Source of the DNA: Parietichytrium sp. I65-24A
Lineage: Eukaryota > Sar > Bigyra > Thraustochytrida > Thraustochytriidae
DNA: 64,000 nucleotides
Direction of reading: 5' to 3'
Assembly: GCA_012862575.1 (NCBI GenBank)
Contig: BLSF01000026.1
Location: forward strand, 484,399 to 548,398
Position numbers and translations under genes: made by a program. How positions within the stretch are numbered: the stretch's first letter is position 1; every line of letters starts with the position of its first letter. Shown piece by piece: positions 1 through 10,281 of this stretch. The notes beneath the pieces are model-generated. The model was not told the DNA's origin. It did not search any database and worked only from the letters and a program-made list of their open reading frames with translations.

Positions 1-601
1 AAGCCTATCTGTTTGCACTTTAATTCACAGTCAATCGAAGTTGTCACTGGAATTGTCAGTACTTGCACGCGCCTGAGAAACTCCTGGAACTTTCCGTTTT
101 CTTCTTTTCCGTTCCATCCTCTTCTGACTCGGAATTAATTCAATTCTGTTCCGAACTTGCTTGACTTGCTTGATGCCACTTGCAACAATTGCAACAAGGG
201 GGAACTTGATGCCGTCAGTTTAGCGTCACGATCACCCCTACGTTACTCGACCAGACCTGCTTGTGCTTCCGCGCCATGCATCATTAGTACACGACTCCGC
301 GCTTCTTTGCCCACAATACTAACCTATAGTCTTGTATTCGTGTACGAAACATACTGAGCGGATAGATTCCAATTTCCGCACTCTTAATAGCGACTATAAA
401 TCCCCACCACCAAAAGTTCTACCCTTTTGCTATCGCGACCTCATTACTCTAACTTTCCACTACGCCGTCTTACATCACTTCTACCCTTCGCAGTCCTACC
501 GAAATTGCATTATCGTAAACAATAGAACTGTCGGTAGTCCCGTCGCGGAGACCCATTGTAATTTGCCAAGTAATTTTGGTGTTGCTTTGCAAGTGACTGA
601 A

Positions 602-643
602 AAAGAGCGAGAAAGAGCGAGAAAGAGCGACAAAGAGCGAGAA
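602..643. repeat. 10-bp tandem repeat (AGAAAGAGCG type)
   Basis: About four near-perfect copies of a 10-mer in tandem. It makes the strand purine-rich and opens spurious reading frames on both strands. Confidence 0.8.
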
Positions 644-830
644 GCGCGCAAGATTGAAAGGGACAGTGCGCGATTGCCTCATTGCAGCAACGATCACAAC
701 TAGTGGCACGGGACCGAAAGGCTGGAAAGTGCGGAGGTGATAGTTGATAGTGGATAGTTGCTCGTGGCGGTCAAGTTGGCAAAAACTGCGAGGTTGGCGC
801 GAGAGTTTTGAAGTGCCGTGTTTCATTGAG

Positions 831-893
831 CTGTGAACTGTAAACTGCAAACTGTGAACTGTGAACTGCGAACTGTGAACTGCGAGTCACGAG
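831..893. repeat. GTGAACTG-type tandem repeat in 5' leader region
   Basis: Roughly seven to eight degenerate copies of an 8-9 bp unit (GTGAACTGY), followed at about 903-952 by a 10-bp ATTGAAAGCA repeat. Both lie just upstream of the start codon of the gene at 1039. Confidence 0.75.
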
Positions 894-1038
894 CTGCGGA
901 CATTGAAAGCACTGATAGCGTTGAAAGCATTGAAAGCATTGAAAGCATCGGTGACGGGTTGGAGAAGCGCCGGAAGCTGTTGATGCTCGAGCTGTCAGCG
1001 TAGGGAGGCACGTTGGCTTCCCGGCCAGAGCGAAGGCG

Positions 1039-4000
1039 ATGGAAGGTGTTGATGCGAAGAGTATTGTCCTCGCGGCCAAGCAGGCTTTGCAAAGCGGGCA
1101 GCTGAACTATGCGTTGCAGGTACTGGCCCAGCTTCCGGGGGACCAGAGGTCGCCGGATTACTGGGCTGCGTATGCTCAGGTGCGCATGCGCCTTCACCAT
1201 GCAACCTATTTGACCACGGTGGACGACAGCCACATCCAAGATGCACTCAAGACGGTGAGTACGGCGATTCCAAAGGCGAAAGGCAAGGTTACAGCTGAGC
1301 TGTGCGTGCTTCAATGCGCGTGCTACGAGCTGGTTGGCGACGCGAGCTCGGCAACCAGGGGGTACAACGACATCTTTTTGTACCACCCAAACATAAAGAA
1401 TATTTTGCAGGTGCGGTTCAAAGCGTGTCAGGCGTTCAAGAGGTGCGAGATGGTGGATGAAGCTATTGCCCAACTGCAGGAAGTGCTGGACGACCCAGTC
1501 CCGCCATACGATGAGCCAGACATCCTACTGCTCCTGGGCCTTTCATACGAATACAGCGGTGCGAAAGGGAGCAAGCGCATGAGCAAAGAGGCTTACAAAC
1601 AAGGATATAAACGAGCGCGGGAAACCGGCAAAGTAAAGTATGTTGAAACTGGGGAAAACTATGACTCGCCAGTGCTGGTGGATGGTCTTCCAGGTTTGGC
1701 AACCCCGCAAGCGCAGAGAGCGCAGCGTAAACACGTGGCCTTCAACGAGTGGAAAGAAGACCCCGACACATGGACAGATTTAGCAGACAAATGCTTCGAG
1801 AATGGAGACATCATATTTGCCTTGGAACTGTACACCAAGTGCCTCTGGACCGAGAGCGGCCAGTCAAACCCCGCGCTCTGGATACGATTCGCAGAGCTCA
1901 GCATGCTGTTGCGCGACTATGACTCCGCGGTGCAGGCTGTTGCGACCGTCTACAACATGCTTCCGTTCGACATGAGCATAAGATATAGACTGGGGCTCTG
2001 GGACCCAAGTAGATGGGGCGCGCACCTTGCGTTCGAAGAGCAAACCATCACTAAAGTTCAAGCCATAATTCGAGGAAACTGGGGTCGCGAGGCGGCAGCC
2101 CGACACAAAGCCATTGTGCTAGCGGAGCGGGCTCGTAGAAATGCGGCCGCAGTCGTGCTTCAGAGAACGATCGCCAGGGGGGTCCAAGGCCGTGAACGCG
2201 CAAAACAGCGACGTGCGCAGAAGGAAGCAGAATGGCTCGCCTATCAGAGGTTCCTTCTTGAGTCGAAGAGCAGCCTTATCATGCAGTGTTTCTGGCGTTG
2301 TGCGCGGTCCCGGATGCTAAGATCCAGGCTTGCGCTAGAGAGAGTAAGCGCAATTCATATCCAGTGCTTCTTCCGCCAGACTTTGGCACGGCTTCTGCTG
2401 AAGCGACTTCGGCAAGAGCACAAGGAGCGAATGGAGCGGAAAGGAGCGACTGGTTTGCAGAAGGTGTTCAGGGGCTTCGTCGACCGAAAGCGAGTGGCGG
2501 TGCTCCGTCTGCGCCACTCTTCTGCAAAACGTATCCAAACAGTGTTTCGGGCACACTGCGCTCGTGCAAGTTTTAGAATTAATATTGCCAAGTATCGGGG
2601 GGCCAAAGGGGTGCAAAAAATATTTCGCGGGTATCGGAAGAGAGTGTGGTATCAGAATCTGCGAGGTAATATGAGCATCCGCATACAAAAAGTGTACCGC
2701 AGATTTGTCTCGCGAATGAGCTATCCCGCGTTTAAGGCTTCCATGGAAAAGTACTCCCGAACCAAGTGTGGAACGAAAAACTCAAGATTCTCCAAACATT
2801 TGGAGTTTTTGTCGGCCTATGAGATTACCAACCAGGACAGCAGCACCCATGTCACTGAAGAGAAAGAGTTTTCTCCGCTGGCAAGGAATCTTCTTTCGCC
2901 CAAGGAGGCTCTGCCATCGTGCGTTGAGAGTAAGCTCTCGCAAGACGCCACAAACGCCAAGGTGTCCCAAAATCGAAAGGGATCATTGAAGGAAGAGCCT
3001 GCAAGTCCGGCTATTTTGGGGGAGGACATGTCTAGCAGACCGAAAACTGCTCCAGTGAAAGTCGATCACGAAGCGCCTCAGCGCCGGGAGGTCCCAAACC
3101 TTTGCCGTTCACCTGGCGCGATTGGAATGGCGCGTCAATCGAGCGAGCTTGGCCTAGCAGAGGTTGTGGCAAACATGCCCTCGACTATTTTGGCCTCCAA
3201 AGTCCCTCGAAGGAAAGACGCGACTGAGGTGTTATTAAAGTGGCTTGAAAAGAACGAGCGACAAGCCGCGTCTATCTGGGTTTCGAACTGGAGACTAGGT
3301 GCTAAGGGAGCGAAAAAGCTGGGCCAGGTGTTGGAGAAGAACGAATCACTTCAAGAACTTGGCCTAGGGAAAGGGTGTGCAATTGGCCCAGGCGGTGCGC
3401 ACGCGATCGCCGAGGCCATGAGATGCCACAACTTTCGCCTCACCAAAGTGTTCGTAAACGACCAAACGGAACTTGGGGACCAGGGTGCACAGCACTTTAT
3501 GCGCACGGTGGGAGATTTCTTCTTCGGTCGATACTCCAGACTCGAGGAAGTGAGCTTTCGAAACATTGGCCTCGGGGACATGTCGTGTTCTGTTCTGGTC
3601 GAAGGGCTGGCATTAAACAACAAGCTGAAGAGTTTGCAGCTGGAGAATAACAAGATCACAGACGTAGGTGCCATCGGCCTGGCCGAAAGCTTTGAGCGGA
3701 ACGAAACGTTGTTGGAGCTTGACCTAAGCGGAAACCGGATTGGATCGGAGGGAGTGGCTGCTATTGCGAGGGCGCTTCGTCGCAAAGTGCAGACGCATGC
3801 ACTGGAGATTCTCCGCCTGGACGCCAACTTGATTGGGACGCACGGCGCGATCGTTGTGCTACGATACATGCAGGCTTGCAAAAACGTTCGCCCAATGAAC
3901 CTCACGATCACGGGAAATCCGTTTCAGCCGGCGATTCACAAGCGTATCGTTGCTTTGAGCACAATCATCAAGCCATTCGGTCAGCGAGGGAACGTGATGG

Positions 4001-4254
4001 ACGTCGACTTGATCCATCACCAGCGTCAGCGCATGCTTGCGCGGAAAGAGCAAGAGCGAGACCTGGAATGCTTGTCGCCAGTGTCGCCGCTGTCCCCTGA
4101 CTGCGGCTCTGTGAGCAACCTCCTGGATTCGAGACAGCTTGATCTGCCTCCAGTGAAAATTCCTCGACGCAAGTCTCCATATCTCTCGCTTCCTTGGTCG
4201 CCGACATCCCCACAACAAAATCAAAATGGGCGTCAGCTTTTTACGTCACCTTGA
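1039..4254 (+). CDS. TPR / IQ-motif / leucine-rich-repeat scaffold protein
   Basis: A 1071-residue protein read without introns from the ATG at 1039. Residues 1-330 are helical with TPR-like pairs (alternating Ala/Leu/Tyr spacing, for example around 130-180 and 235-310). Residues 335-570 carry about seven IQ motifs (IQxxxRxxxxR types, for example IQCFFRQTLARL, IQTVFRAHCAR, IQKVYRRFVSR), expected to bind calmodulin or similar light chains. Residues 570-720 are a low-complexity Ser/Lys/Pro linker. Residues 725-975 are ribonuclease-inhibitor-type LRRs with LxLxxNxIxxxGxxxLA spacing (LQLENNKITDVGA, LDLSGNRIGSEGV). The tail has repeated SP sites. Each domain is a protein-binding module, so the likely role is a calcium-responsive scaffold, perhaps cytoskeletal or ciliary; that role is inference. 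I see no catalytic domain, signal peptide or membrane segment. Confidence 0.85.
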   Translation: MEGVDAKSIVLAAKQALQSGQLNYALQVLAQLPGDQRSPDYWAAYAQVRMRLHHATYLTTVDDSHIQDALKTVSTAIPKAKGKVTAELCVLQCACYELVGDASSATRGYNDIFLYHPNIKNILQVRFKACQAFKRCEMVDEAIAQLQEVLDDPVPPYDEPDILLLLGLSYEYSGAKGSKRMSKEAYKQGYKRARETGKVKYVETGENYDSPVLVDGLPGLATPQAQRAQRKHVAFNEWKEDPDTWTDLADKCFENGDIIFALELYTKCLWTESGQSNPALWIRFAELSMLLRDYDSAVQAVATVYNMLPFDMSIRYRLGLWDPSRWGAHLAFEEQTITKVQAIIRGNWGREAAARHKAIVLAERARRNAAAVVLQRTIARGVQGRERAKQRRAQKEAEWLAYQRFLLESKSSLIMQCFWRCARSRMLRSRLALERVSAIHIQCFFRQTLARLLLKRLRQEHKERMERKGATGLQKVFRGFVDRKRVAVLRLRHSSAKRIQTVFRAHCARASFRINIAKYRGAKGVQKIFRGYRKRVWYQNLRGNMSIRIQKVYRRFVSRMSYPAFKASMEKYSRTKCGTKNSRFSKHLEFLSAYEITNQDSSTHVTEEKEFSPLARNLLSPKEALPSCVESKLSQDATNAKVSQNRKGSLKEEPASPAILGEDMSSRPKTAPVKVDHEAPQRREVPNLCRSPGAIGMARQSSELGLAEVVANMPSTILASKVPRRKDATEVLLKWLEKNERQAASIWVSNWRLGAKGAKKLGQVLEKNESLQELGLGKGCAIGPGGAHAIAEAMRCHNFRLTKVFVNDQTELGDQGAQHFMRTVGDFFFGRYSRLEEVSFRNIGLGDMSCSVLVEGLALNNKLKSLQLENNKITDVGAIGLAESFERNETLLELDLSGNRIGSEGVAAIARALRRKVQTHALEILRLDANLIGTHGAIVVLRYMQACKNVRPMNLTITGNPFQPAIHKRIVALSTIIKPFGQRGNVMDVDLIHHQRQRMLARKEQERDLECLSPVSPLSPDCGSVSNLLDSRQLDLPPVKIPRRKSPYLSLPWSPTSPQQNQNGRQLFTSP

Positions 4255-4850
4255 TGAGAACTCTCTCACTCACTTGAGTCGCGGTAGTACCGCAAGTGAC
4301 ATGATTGACCCCAGACAACCAGTCTATCTCTCGATTGGAAAATCGGAGAAAACAAATTGAACATTTATTGAACCACAAGATACCACAAGACTGAACATAG
4401 CTATCGTGTTTTCTTTGCTCTCTTCTGACTGTACCTTTCGAAACGATATCTTGCGCGCCACACCAGCCACGAAATCCTTCTCCTTTTCAAGTCTAGAAGA
4501 CAATAATTAAAAGGTATTCAAAGATCATCTCATGTTCGCGCTGACTTTGAGCATCCACGCCCAGAGAAGATCTTCACAAAAACGACAAAAACGACTTTGA
4601 CATACTCCTTGGAACTCGCGTTCCTCGCAACTTATCCAAGTAATCCCATCTTCTCAAGATTCTCAAGTGCTGTTAGGTCACACACCATAGCACCGGCTAT
4701 GCTGTACTCGGGTAAACACGGGCAATCCAGTCGCCATGCAATTCCCAGCGCGCCGGGTAAACTTTTCCATCCTCGGAAGCACGTTTTTCCGAGAGGGGAC
4801 GCGCTGCATCACAAGGATCCATTTCAGTCAGTCAGAAACAAAATAATCAC

Positions 4851-4882
4851 TCATTCATTTTCATTCATTCATTCATTCATTC
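4851..4882. repeat. (TTCA)n microsatellite
   Basis: About seven copies of TTCA in tandem with one imperfect unit. Confidence 0.85.
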
Positions 4883-6365
4883 CACCAACATTAGCTCACA
4901 CATTCTCTGCCAACCACAAAAACAAAACCGCTCAATCAAAAGTTAATTTCAACTGAAAGAAGGAAAGGAAATTCCACCAGACTACGACATGTGAAATTGA
5001 CTACAGATCTCGCAACGGAAATCGCCATGAAAGTATGTGAAAGTCGCCACTTTTGCCATGCACGAGGCAGGCGCGAGCTGGGAGCTGGGAGATGGGCGCC
5101 AGATGGCAGAGACGTCACGGCACGTCGTCAGTCAATCGGTCGGTCGGTCGGTCGCGCATTGTTATGTGTGTTGTGCGTTGTGAAACACTTTAACTTGGCA
5201 ATGTGAATGCGGGCATTAGCGAGTATTGACAGTGGGAAGGTGAACCGGACAAGGACGAGGGAAGGAGAAAGGAGACTTTTCTATTGTGGGGGGGCTCTGA
5301 GTTTCGATAACTTCGTGTTGAAGTACAAAATGACAGTGAATCAACGCCAGCCAGCTCGTTGCGGGGAATCCTGGTCGCTGTCGAAAGCAGTGAAGAGAGA
5401 GCCAAGGCGGAAGTGCACCAAGGCCTTTCACACATTTGTTTGTCTGTTTGTTTGTTTGTTCCTTTCTTTGTTTGCTCTCTTTCGCCGCTCAAAAACCTTC
5501 GATTGGTTTGAGCTTTTTGTGCTCACTGATCGCGGTGCGGCGCATCGGTTCATCGCAACACTCGTTTACCTCGTTTACCGTCCAATCCAAAACTTCATCC
5601 TTCATGTTCAAGTTCGACCCCACCCTGACCTCGAACGATTCCACGCCAACTGACAAGAGGCAACGAAACGAGAAAGAAAAAGAAAAAGGAAAGCTTCGAG
5701 TCTGTCTATGTCTGTCTGTCTGTGAAAGAGCGTTGGCGATCTTGCTCAACTTTAGTTCAACCAAGACCTCCAAGGTCAGCAAGAGGCTGGATTGTAGAGG
5801 CGGAGCTAGGCAGGCTTCAGGGGCGTTTTGTAACCATAGCCACAGCCATTTCACCCTCGCGCGCATAGCATCTCTACCGTCTGCGCACAGCGGCGCTCCC
5901 AGCCGGCCAGTCGCCTAGCCCGCCTACGCGCACACGTACCTCGGGCTACTTGCCGATACACGCGCGCCTACCGCGACCCAGACATTCATAGAGGCTATGT
6001 TCTGCTCTGCATTGCTCTGCTTTGTCTGTTTTGCTTTGCGTTAATCTTAGAAAAGGAGTGCGCCTTCGATTGCAGACTGGTTCAATTGTTCAATTTGATT
6101 ATTATCGTGAAACTTTTGCCAGGCTGTGCAAGTTGGAGAAGGAATGTAGAAATATGACTGTTCTGCAGCTTTGAATTCTTGTCGATTGGCTTCTTGCAGA
6201 CTAACTCTTCATTTCGAGGTGCATCTTCGTTCTTGATTGAGCAGCGTGAAAGGAAGAAGAGCTGAGTGCGACCTGAATTCTGAAATTCTGAAGATCTATT
6301 GATTCACAGTCAGTCAAGAACACTGAAAACTGACTGTGACGTTGAAATTGACAGCGACTTGGATC

Positions 6366-6394
<29 letters not shown>
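6366..6394. repeat. (GAAA)n microsatellite
   Basis: Seven tandem GAAA units in the region upstream of the GAPDH gene. Confidence 0.9.
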
Positions 6395-6396
<2 letters not shown>

Positions 6397-6891
6397 GAAC
6401 CAAGGCAGGAAAGGCTAACTTATTGCAGGAAATGCACATTGCACATTGCATGGACGACAGCAGCCGCTGCTCTCTCTATCTATCTGTGATCTGTGATAAA
6501 ACTTACAAACATTACAAGCTGCGGCTGCGGCTGCGAGTATGATACTATCTATGATACTGCCGGCGAGTTAGTTCGTTGCCTGAGATGGTTGAGACTGACT
6601 GTGAGTACGTGCATAGTGAAAATAGTGAATGTGAGTGAGGAAGAGAGGAGCGAGAGAGGTCTTGCAGATAATGCAAGTACAAAGTTGACGTGCAAATTCC
6701 CAACGCTCAGGGCTTGCCGACCGCAGTGGAAAGAGGAGAGCGAAGAGCTGTGAGCTGTGAGCTGTGGCACAAAGCTGTAGTATCGAAATCCAACGTGACG
6801 GACGGTCGGTTGCGCAGCGCAATAGAGATAGCGGGGACCGCTTGCAAACGCTTTCGTGCGAGGGTGGAAGCGACCGTTGACGGTGGCCGAG

Positions 6892-8376
6892 ATGGAGAAC
6901 GGGAACAACTTGAAGAGGAGCTGGGACTCTCTCAACTACAATGACCAGCTGCAAAGCCACACTGTGAAAGCGAAGGCCGCGGTGAAGCTCGCCAGCAAAG
7001 TGGGCGAGCTGCTCTTCGAAAAGGGGATCGAGCTCGTGCTCAACAGGCAGAAGCTCGTGGACGCTCCTACCAGCCAGATCTTGAAGCTGCACGAGTACTC
7101 TTCGCAAGTTTGGAAGACGGAGATTAGCGTGTTTACGACGAGCACGCTCGCCGAGGCGATGTGCGAGATCGACATCGCTCCAGCAAAGATCGACATCGCT
7201 AGGTTGGCCAAGGAGTTTACCGAGAGAGAGGATGAGAGCGTGACCGCGAAGGAGTTTCTGGTCAAGCAGCTCGAATCTTTCAAGAAAGACAAGCAACAAA
7301 CTTTCGAGCCAAGTGACGTGGTCCTCTACGGCTTTGGAAGAATTGGCCGCTTGGCTGCTCGGATGCTTATCCTCGCTGCTGGTAAAGGCCTCCAGCTGCG
7401 CCTCCGCGCGATCGTGGTGCGCGACAAGGAGCTATCCGACATCAAGAAGCGTGCATCATTGTTCCAAAATGACTCTGTGCACGGGCAATTCCGCGGCCAA
7501 GTCGAGGTGGACGTCGAATCCCAGACCCTCTGCCTGAACGGACAGGTCGTCAAGGTGATATCTGCAAAGGATCCAGAGGAGATTGACTACACTGCTCACG
7601 GAATCAAGAACGCCCTCGTCATCGACAACACCGGGGTTTTCCGCGACAAGGAAAAGCTTAGCAAGCACCTCAAGTCCAAGGGAGTCTCGAGGGTGCTCCT
7701 CACTGCGCCAGGCTCCAAAGTGCCAAACATCGTGTACGGAATCAATCACAACGATCTCGACTTGGAGAATGATACAATTGTAGCTGCTGCCAGCTGCACA
7801 ACTAACGCCATTGCGCCAATTCTCACCGTTGTGCAAAACAAGTACGGCATTCGCAAGGGGCATATCGAGACTGTGCACTCCTACACGAATGACCAAAACC
7901 TCTTGGACAACTTCCATAAGAAGGCCCGCCGAGGTCGTGCAGCAGGTGTGAACATGGTGATCACCGAAACCGGGGCGGCTGGGGCAATTCCAAAAATCAT
8001 ACCGACCCTCAAGGACAAGCTGACTGGCAATGCCGTGAGGGTTCCAACACCAAACGCAAGTCTTGCAATCTTGCAGCTAGACCTCGAAAAGGGGGTCGCC
8101 TCCAAAGAGGAGATTAACGATGCAATCCGTCTGGCATCTATCACTGGTCCTTTGGTCAGCCAAATCCACTACAGCATCGACGATGAGCTTGTGTCAACGG
8201 ACGTCGTTGGAAGCTCTGCGCCAAGCTTCTTCGACAGCTACGCAACGATTGTTGCCAAGGACAATCAGAGCGTTGTCTTGTACACATTTTACGACAACGA
8301 GTATGGGTACACCAAGCAAGTCATTCGCTTGGCAAAGCACATGATGAAGGTTCGCCGCGCAGTTTACTACTTTTAA
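6892..8376 (+). CDS. GAPDH: Glyceraldehyde-3-phosphate dehydrogenase, long bacterial-type form
   Basis: A 494-residue protein from the ATG at 6892. Residues about 1-135 form an alpha-helical N-terminal extension absent from ordinary 330-340-residue GAPDH. The core follows: NAD-binding GFGRIGR at about 144, the catalytic motif ASCTTN with Cys302, and C-terminal DNEYGY. It should convert glyceraldehyde-3-phosphate, phosphate and NAD(P)+ to 1,3-bisphosphoglycerate in glycolysis or gluconeogenesis. The N-terminal extension is the hallmark of the long GAPDH family known mainly from Bacteroidetes and gammaproteobacteria, not of the common eukaryotic GapC or plastid GapA/B, so bacterial ancestry is likely (inference). 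I see no obvious targeting peptide, so a cytosolic location is the simplest reading. No intron is needed. An in-frame GTG at 6856 exists but the first ATG gives the family-like start. Confidence 0.93.
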   Translation: MENGNNLKRSWDSLNYNDQLQSHTVKAKAAVKLASKVGELLFEKGIELVLNRQKLVDAPTSQILKLHEYSSQVWKTEISVFTTSTLAEAMCEIDIAPAKIDIARLAKEFTEREDESVTAKEFLVKQLESFKKDKQQTFEPSDVVLYGFGRIGRLAARMLILAAGKGLQLRLRAIVVRDKELSDIKKRASLFQNDSVHGQFRGQVEVDVESQTLCLNGQVVKVISAKDPEEIDYTAHGIKNALVIDNTGVFRDKEKLSKHLKSKGVSRVLLTAPGSKVPNIVYGINHNDLDLENDTIVAAASCTTNAIAPILTVVQNKYGIRKGHIETVHSYTNDQNLLDNFHKKARRGRAAGVNMVITETGAAGAIPKIIPTLKDKLTGNAVRVPTPNASLAILQLDLEKGVASKEEINDAIRLASITGPLVSQIHYSIDDELVSTDVVGSSAPSFFDSYATIVAKDNQSVVLYTFYDNEYGYTKQVIRLAKHMMKVRRAVYYF

Positions 8377-8935
8377 CGCAAAGTGATCCTTCTTGCGCTG
8401 GCAATTTGTTGCGTGGCGGGCTGTAGATTGGATTGGGCTGGCGTTAGTTGATTGCTAGTTTTAAACAGAACATCATCTTTTAACCGTGGAGGAGAGGTAA
8501 AAAAAAATGTAAAGAACAAAAAATTACCTGGCTACAGATTTATGATTGCTTGGCCTACTACAATGAAAAGGTTTTCTCTCTTCTGCATGAATCAGAAAAG
8601 AAAAAGTAAACAAAACACACCTGCGAAACAGACCTACGAAACAGAGGTGATCGTTGTATCGGTAGTGGAAACCGGATAAAGAGGGAAAGAAAAAACGAAA
8701 TAGTCGCGCTTGCCTGGCCTAGACCGTCATAGCGGTACCGAGGAGTTGCCTCCGTGCCGTGATTTGTCTCTGTAGCACTTTTGTCTCTACTTTTCTTTTG
8801 GATTTGGATGGCCTAAATTCCGTAAAACCAAACAAAATTCAAAAGAAAGACACAACGACAAAACGAAATATGTGATTGTTCCAGTTATTTGGAATCGGCA
8901 GGAGTTCTTGTTGCGGTAACTGCCAAGCTTCCATC
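8377..8935. other. Convergent 3' intergenic region
   Basis: About 560 bp between the ends of the GAPDH gene (+) and the glutathione transferase gene (-). It is A-rich after both stops, as expected for 3' untranslated and polyadenylation sequence. No gene seen. Confidence 0.6.
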
Positions 8936-9667
8936 TCACATCTTTGAGCCTGTTTGAAGGAGTTGGACAACCCTCGATCCGATTTTGTGATACAACCCAT
9001 GAGATTCTTTGAAGCCCGGGCACTGCCGCATCTTCTGCAGCCAGGCTGCGATTGCAGGATAGTTATTCGTAAAGTCGTAACCGTCTGGCATCGGAATAAG
9101 CTCGAGCTGTTCGATCTCCGTCATCGCAGCGATGTCAGCAAGACTCGGCTCTTTTGTCTCTGCCAAAAACTCGTGCTTGGACAGCTGGGCCTCCATTTGA
9201 TCCAAGCACTCTTTCAAAGTTCGCTCCTCACGCTCTGCCGGAATCTCTTTAAAGTCAAGAACCATCGAGTGCTTGCTGTAATCCTTGAGCACTTTGGCTA
9301 GCACCTTTCTCCGGAACACTCCGGCGGATCCTGAGCGCAGAGAGGTGTGCTTCCAATCAAGCCAGGCATCCACGCGACCGCGATTTTCCGGGTCGCTGGG
9401 ATAAAGACTTGCAAGTTGCGAAGTGCCAAACTTGTTCACGACATACCTCATTTGAGCATGCGATTCCCACAGCACAAACTCTCCGTCCTGCAGGACAGGA
9501 ATCTTGGAGTTCGGGTTGAGCTTCAGAAACGCAGCCGTCCGAGTCTCTCCTGCCCCGGTGTTAACATTCTTAAACTCCACTCCAAGCCCCACCCATGCGC
9601 AAGCCCACCACACCGCACGCGTCGGTTGAGACAACGGCGAGCCGTACAATGTCACTGCTTTCATCAT
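8936..9667 (-). CDS. Theta-class glutathione S-transferase
   Basis: A 243-residue protein read from the ATG at 9665-9667 (a second ATG follows directly). The N-terminal thioredoxin-fold half has the theta signature LYGSPLSQPTRAV with Ser13 in the position of the catalytic serine, then NPNSKIPVLQDG with the cis-Pro that binds glutathione and WESHAQMRYV for the gamma-glutamyl site. The helical half contains the theta-type RVDAWLDWKHTSLR and the N-capping SLADIAAMTE. Length and order match GSTT1-type enzymes. It should conjugate glutathione to small electrophiles or act as a peroxidase in the cytosol; the substrate cannot be read from sequence. It is convergent with the GAPDH gene. No intron is seen. 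Confidence 0.92.
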   Translation of the reverse strand: MMKAVTLYGSPLSQPTRAVWWACAWVGLGVEFKNVNTGAGETRTAAFLKLNPNSKIPVLQDGEFVLWESHAQMRYVVNKFGTSQLASLYPSDPENRGRVDAWLDWKHTSLRSGSAGVFRRKVLAKVLKDYSKHSMVLDFKEIPAEREERTLKECLDQMEAQLSKHEFLAETKEPSLADIAAMTEIEQLELIPMPDGYDFTNNYPAIAAWLQKMRQCPGFKESHGLYHKIGSRVVQLLQTGSKM

Positions 9668-10281
9668 TTCAATGCACTTTCAATTCAGAAGGCTTCCTTC
9701 TCGCGTAACACAACAACAGTCTCGAATGTCAGTCCGGGTCATCTCTTCACCTGAAGCGCACTGATGAGCTTTGCCATCGACGCCATGGAGAGAGTCAATT
9801 GCTGTAAAGCCAAAGACTTGACTCACAGCGCGAGGCCTTCTTGCCATAGTCAACACGAGCACAGATATCAACCCACTTACCTCGTTTCCGAAAAAGGTAC
9901 AGAATAGAAGCTCTCCGCACTCTCGCTCCAGCAGGCCAACTGAATGTGATAGTGTCAGAGCTTAGCACTGCTGTGTACTCGAGTACTCTCTGTGGTTATT
10001 GGCAGTGCATTCACGTACGTACGTGCACGAGACTTGTATTTTGCAAAGAGAGATGAAAGAGATGAGAGAAGAGTGAAGAGGGTAGGACAAGATGGGCGGG
10101 GTTTCATTCGTTGATCGCGAACAAAAGAGCCAAGTTTAGTTCACGAACAGGAATGAGCTTTGTCGATCGTCGTGGTGTATCATGGTGTATCTATGTATCT
10201 TCAGGCGAGCAAACGAGGGAACTGGGGACATACAGCGAGGACACCGCATCGCAGTAAAGGAGGGATACAGATTCGGCCACG
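9668..10281. other. Divergent promoter region between GST (-) and alpha/beta hydrolase (+)
   Basis: About 610 bp between two start codons facing away from each other, so it probably holds both promoters. It contains an ACGTACGTACGTGCACG stretch near 10014. Short minus-strand frames at 9680-9871 end just before the GST start and look like leader sequence with upstream ATGs rather than a gene. Confidence 0.5.

Larger units (their letters stand above)
1..1038. other. Upstream region of the TPR-IQ-LRR gene; no gene seen
   Basis: No coding stretch with convincing composition. It carries three short tandem repeats: a 10-mer of the type AGAAAGAGCG (602-643), a GTGAACTGY-like repeat (about 831-893) and an ATTGAAAGCA repeat (about 903-952). 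The last two lie within 210 bp of the start codon at 1039, so they fall in the promoter or 5' leader. Open frames here are short and low-complexity. Confidence 0.6.
4255..6891. other. Long intergenic region, no gene seen
   Basis: About 2.6 kb between two plus-strand genes. Open frames are short and lack protein-like composition. It contains TTCA repeats (4851-4882), a CGGT run (5135-5154), a GTTT run (about 5440-5460) and a GAAA run (6366-6394). The part near 6500-6891 probably holds the promoter and leader of the GAPDH gene. The only reading frame joining the GAPDH frame from upstream starts with GTG at 6856 and has no ATG before 6892. Confidence 0.55.

Noticed and set aside
601-952. CRISPR-like arrays among short tandem repeats
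   Set aside because: Units are 8-10 bp with no spacers, and the genome is eukaryotic.
9680-9871. 63-codon frame just upstream of the GST start
   Set aside because: No protein-like pattern and it ends before the GST ATG; read as leader sequence with upstream ATGs.
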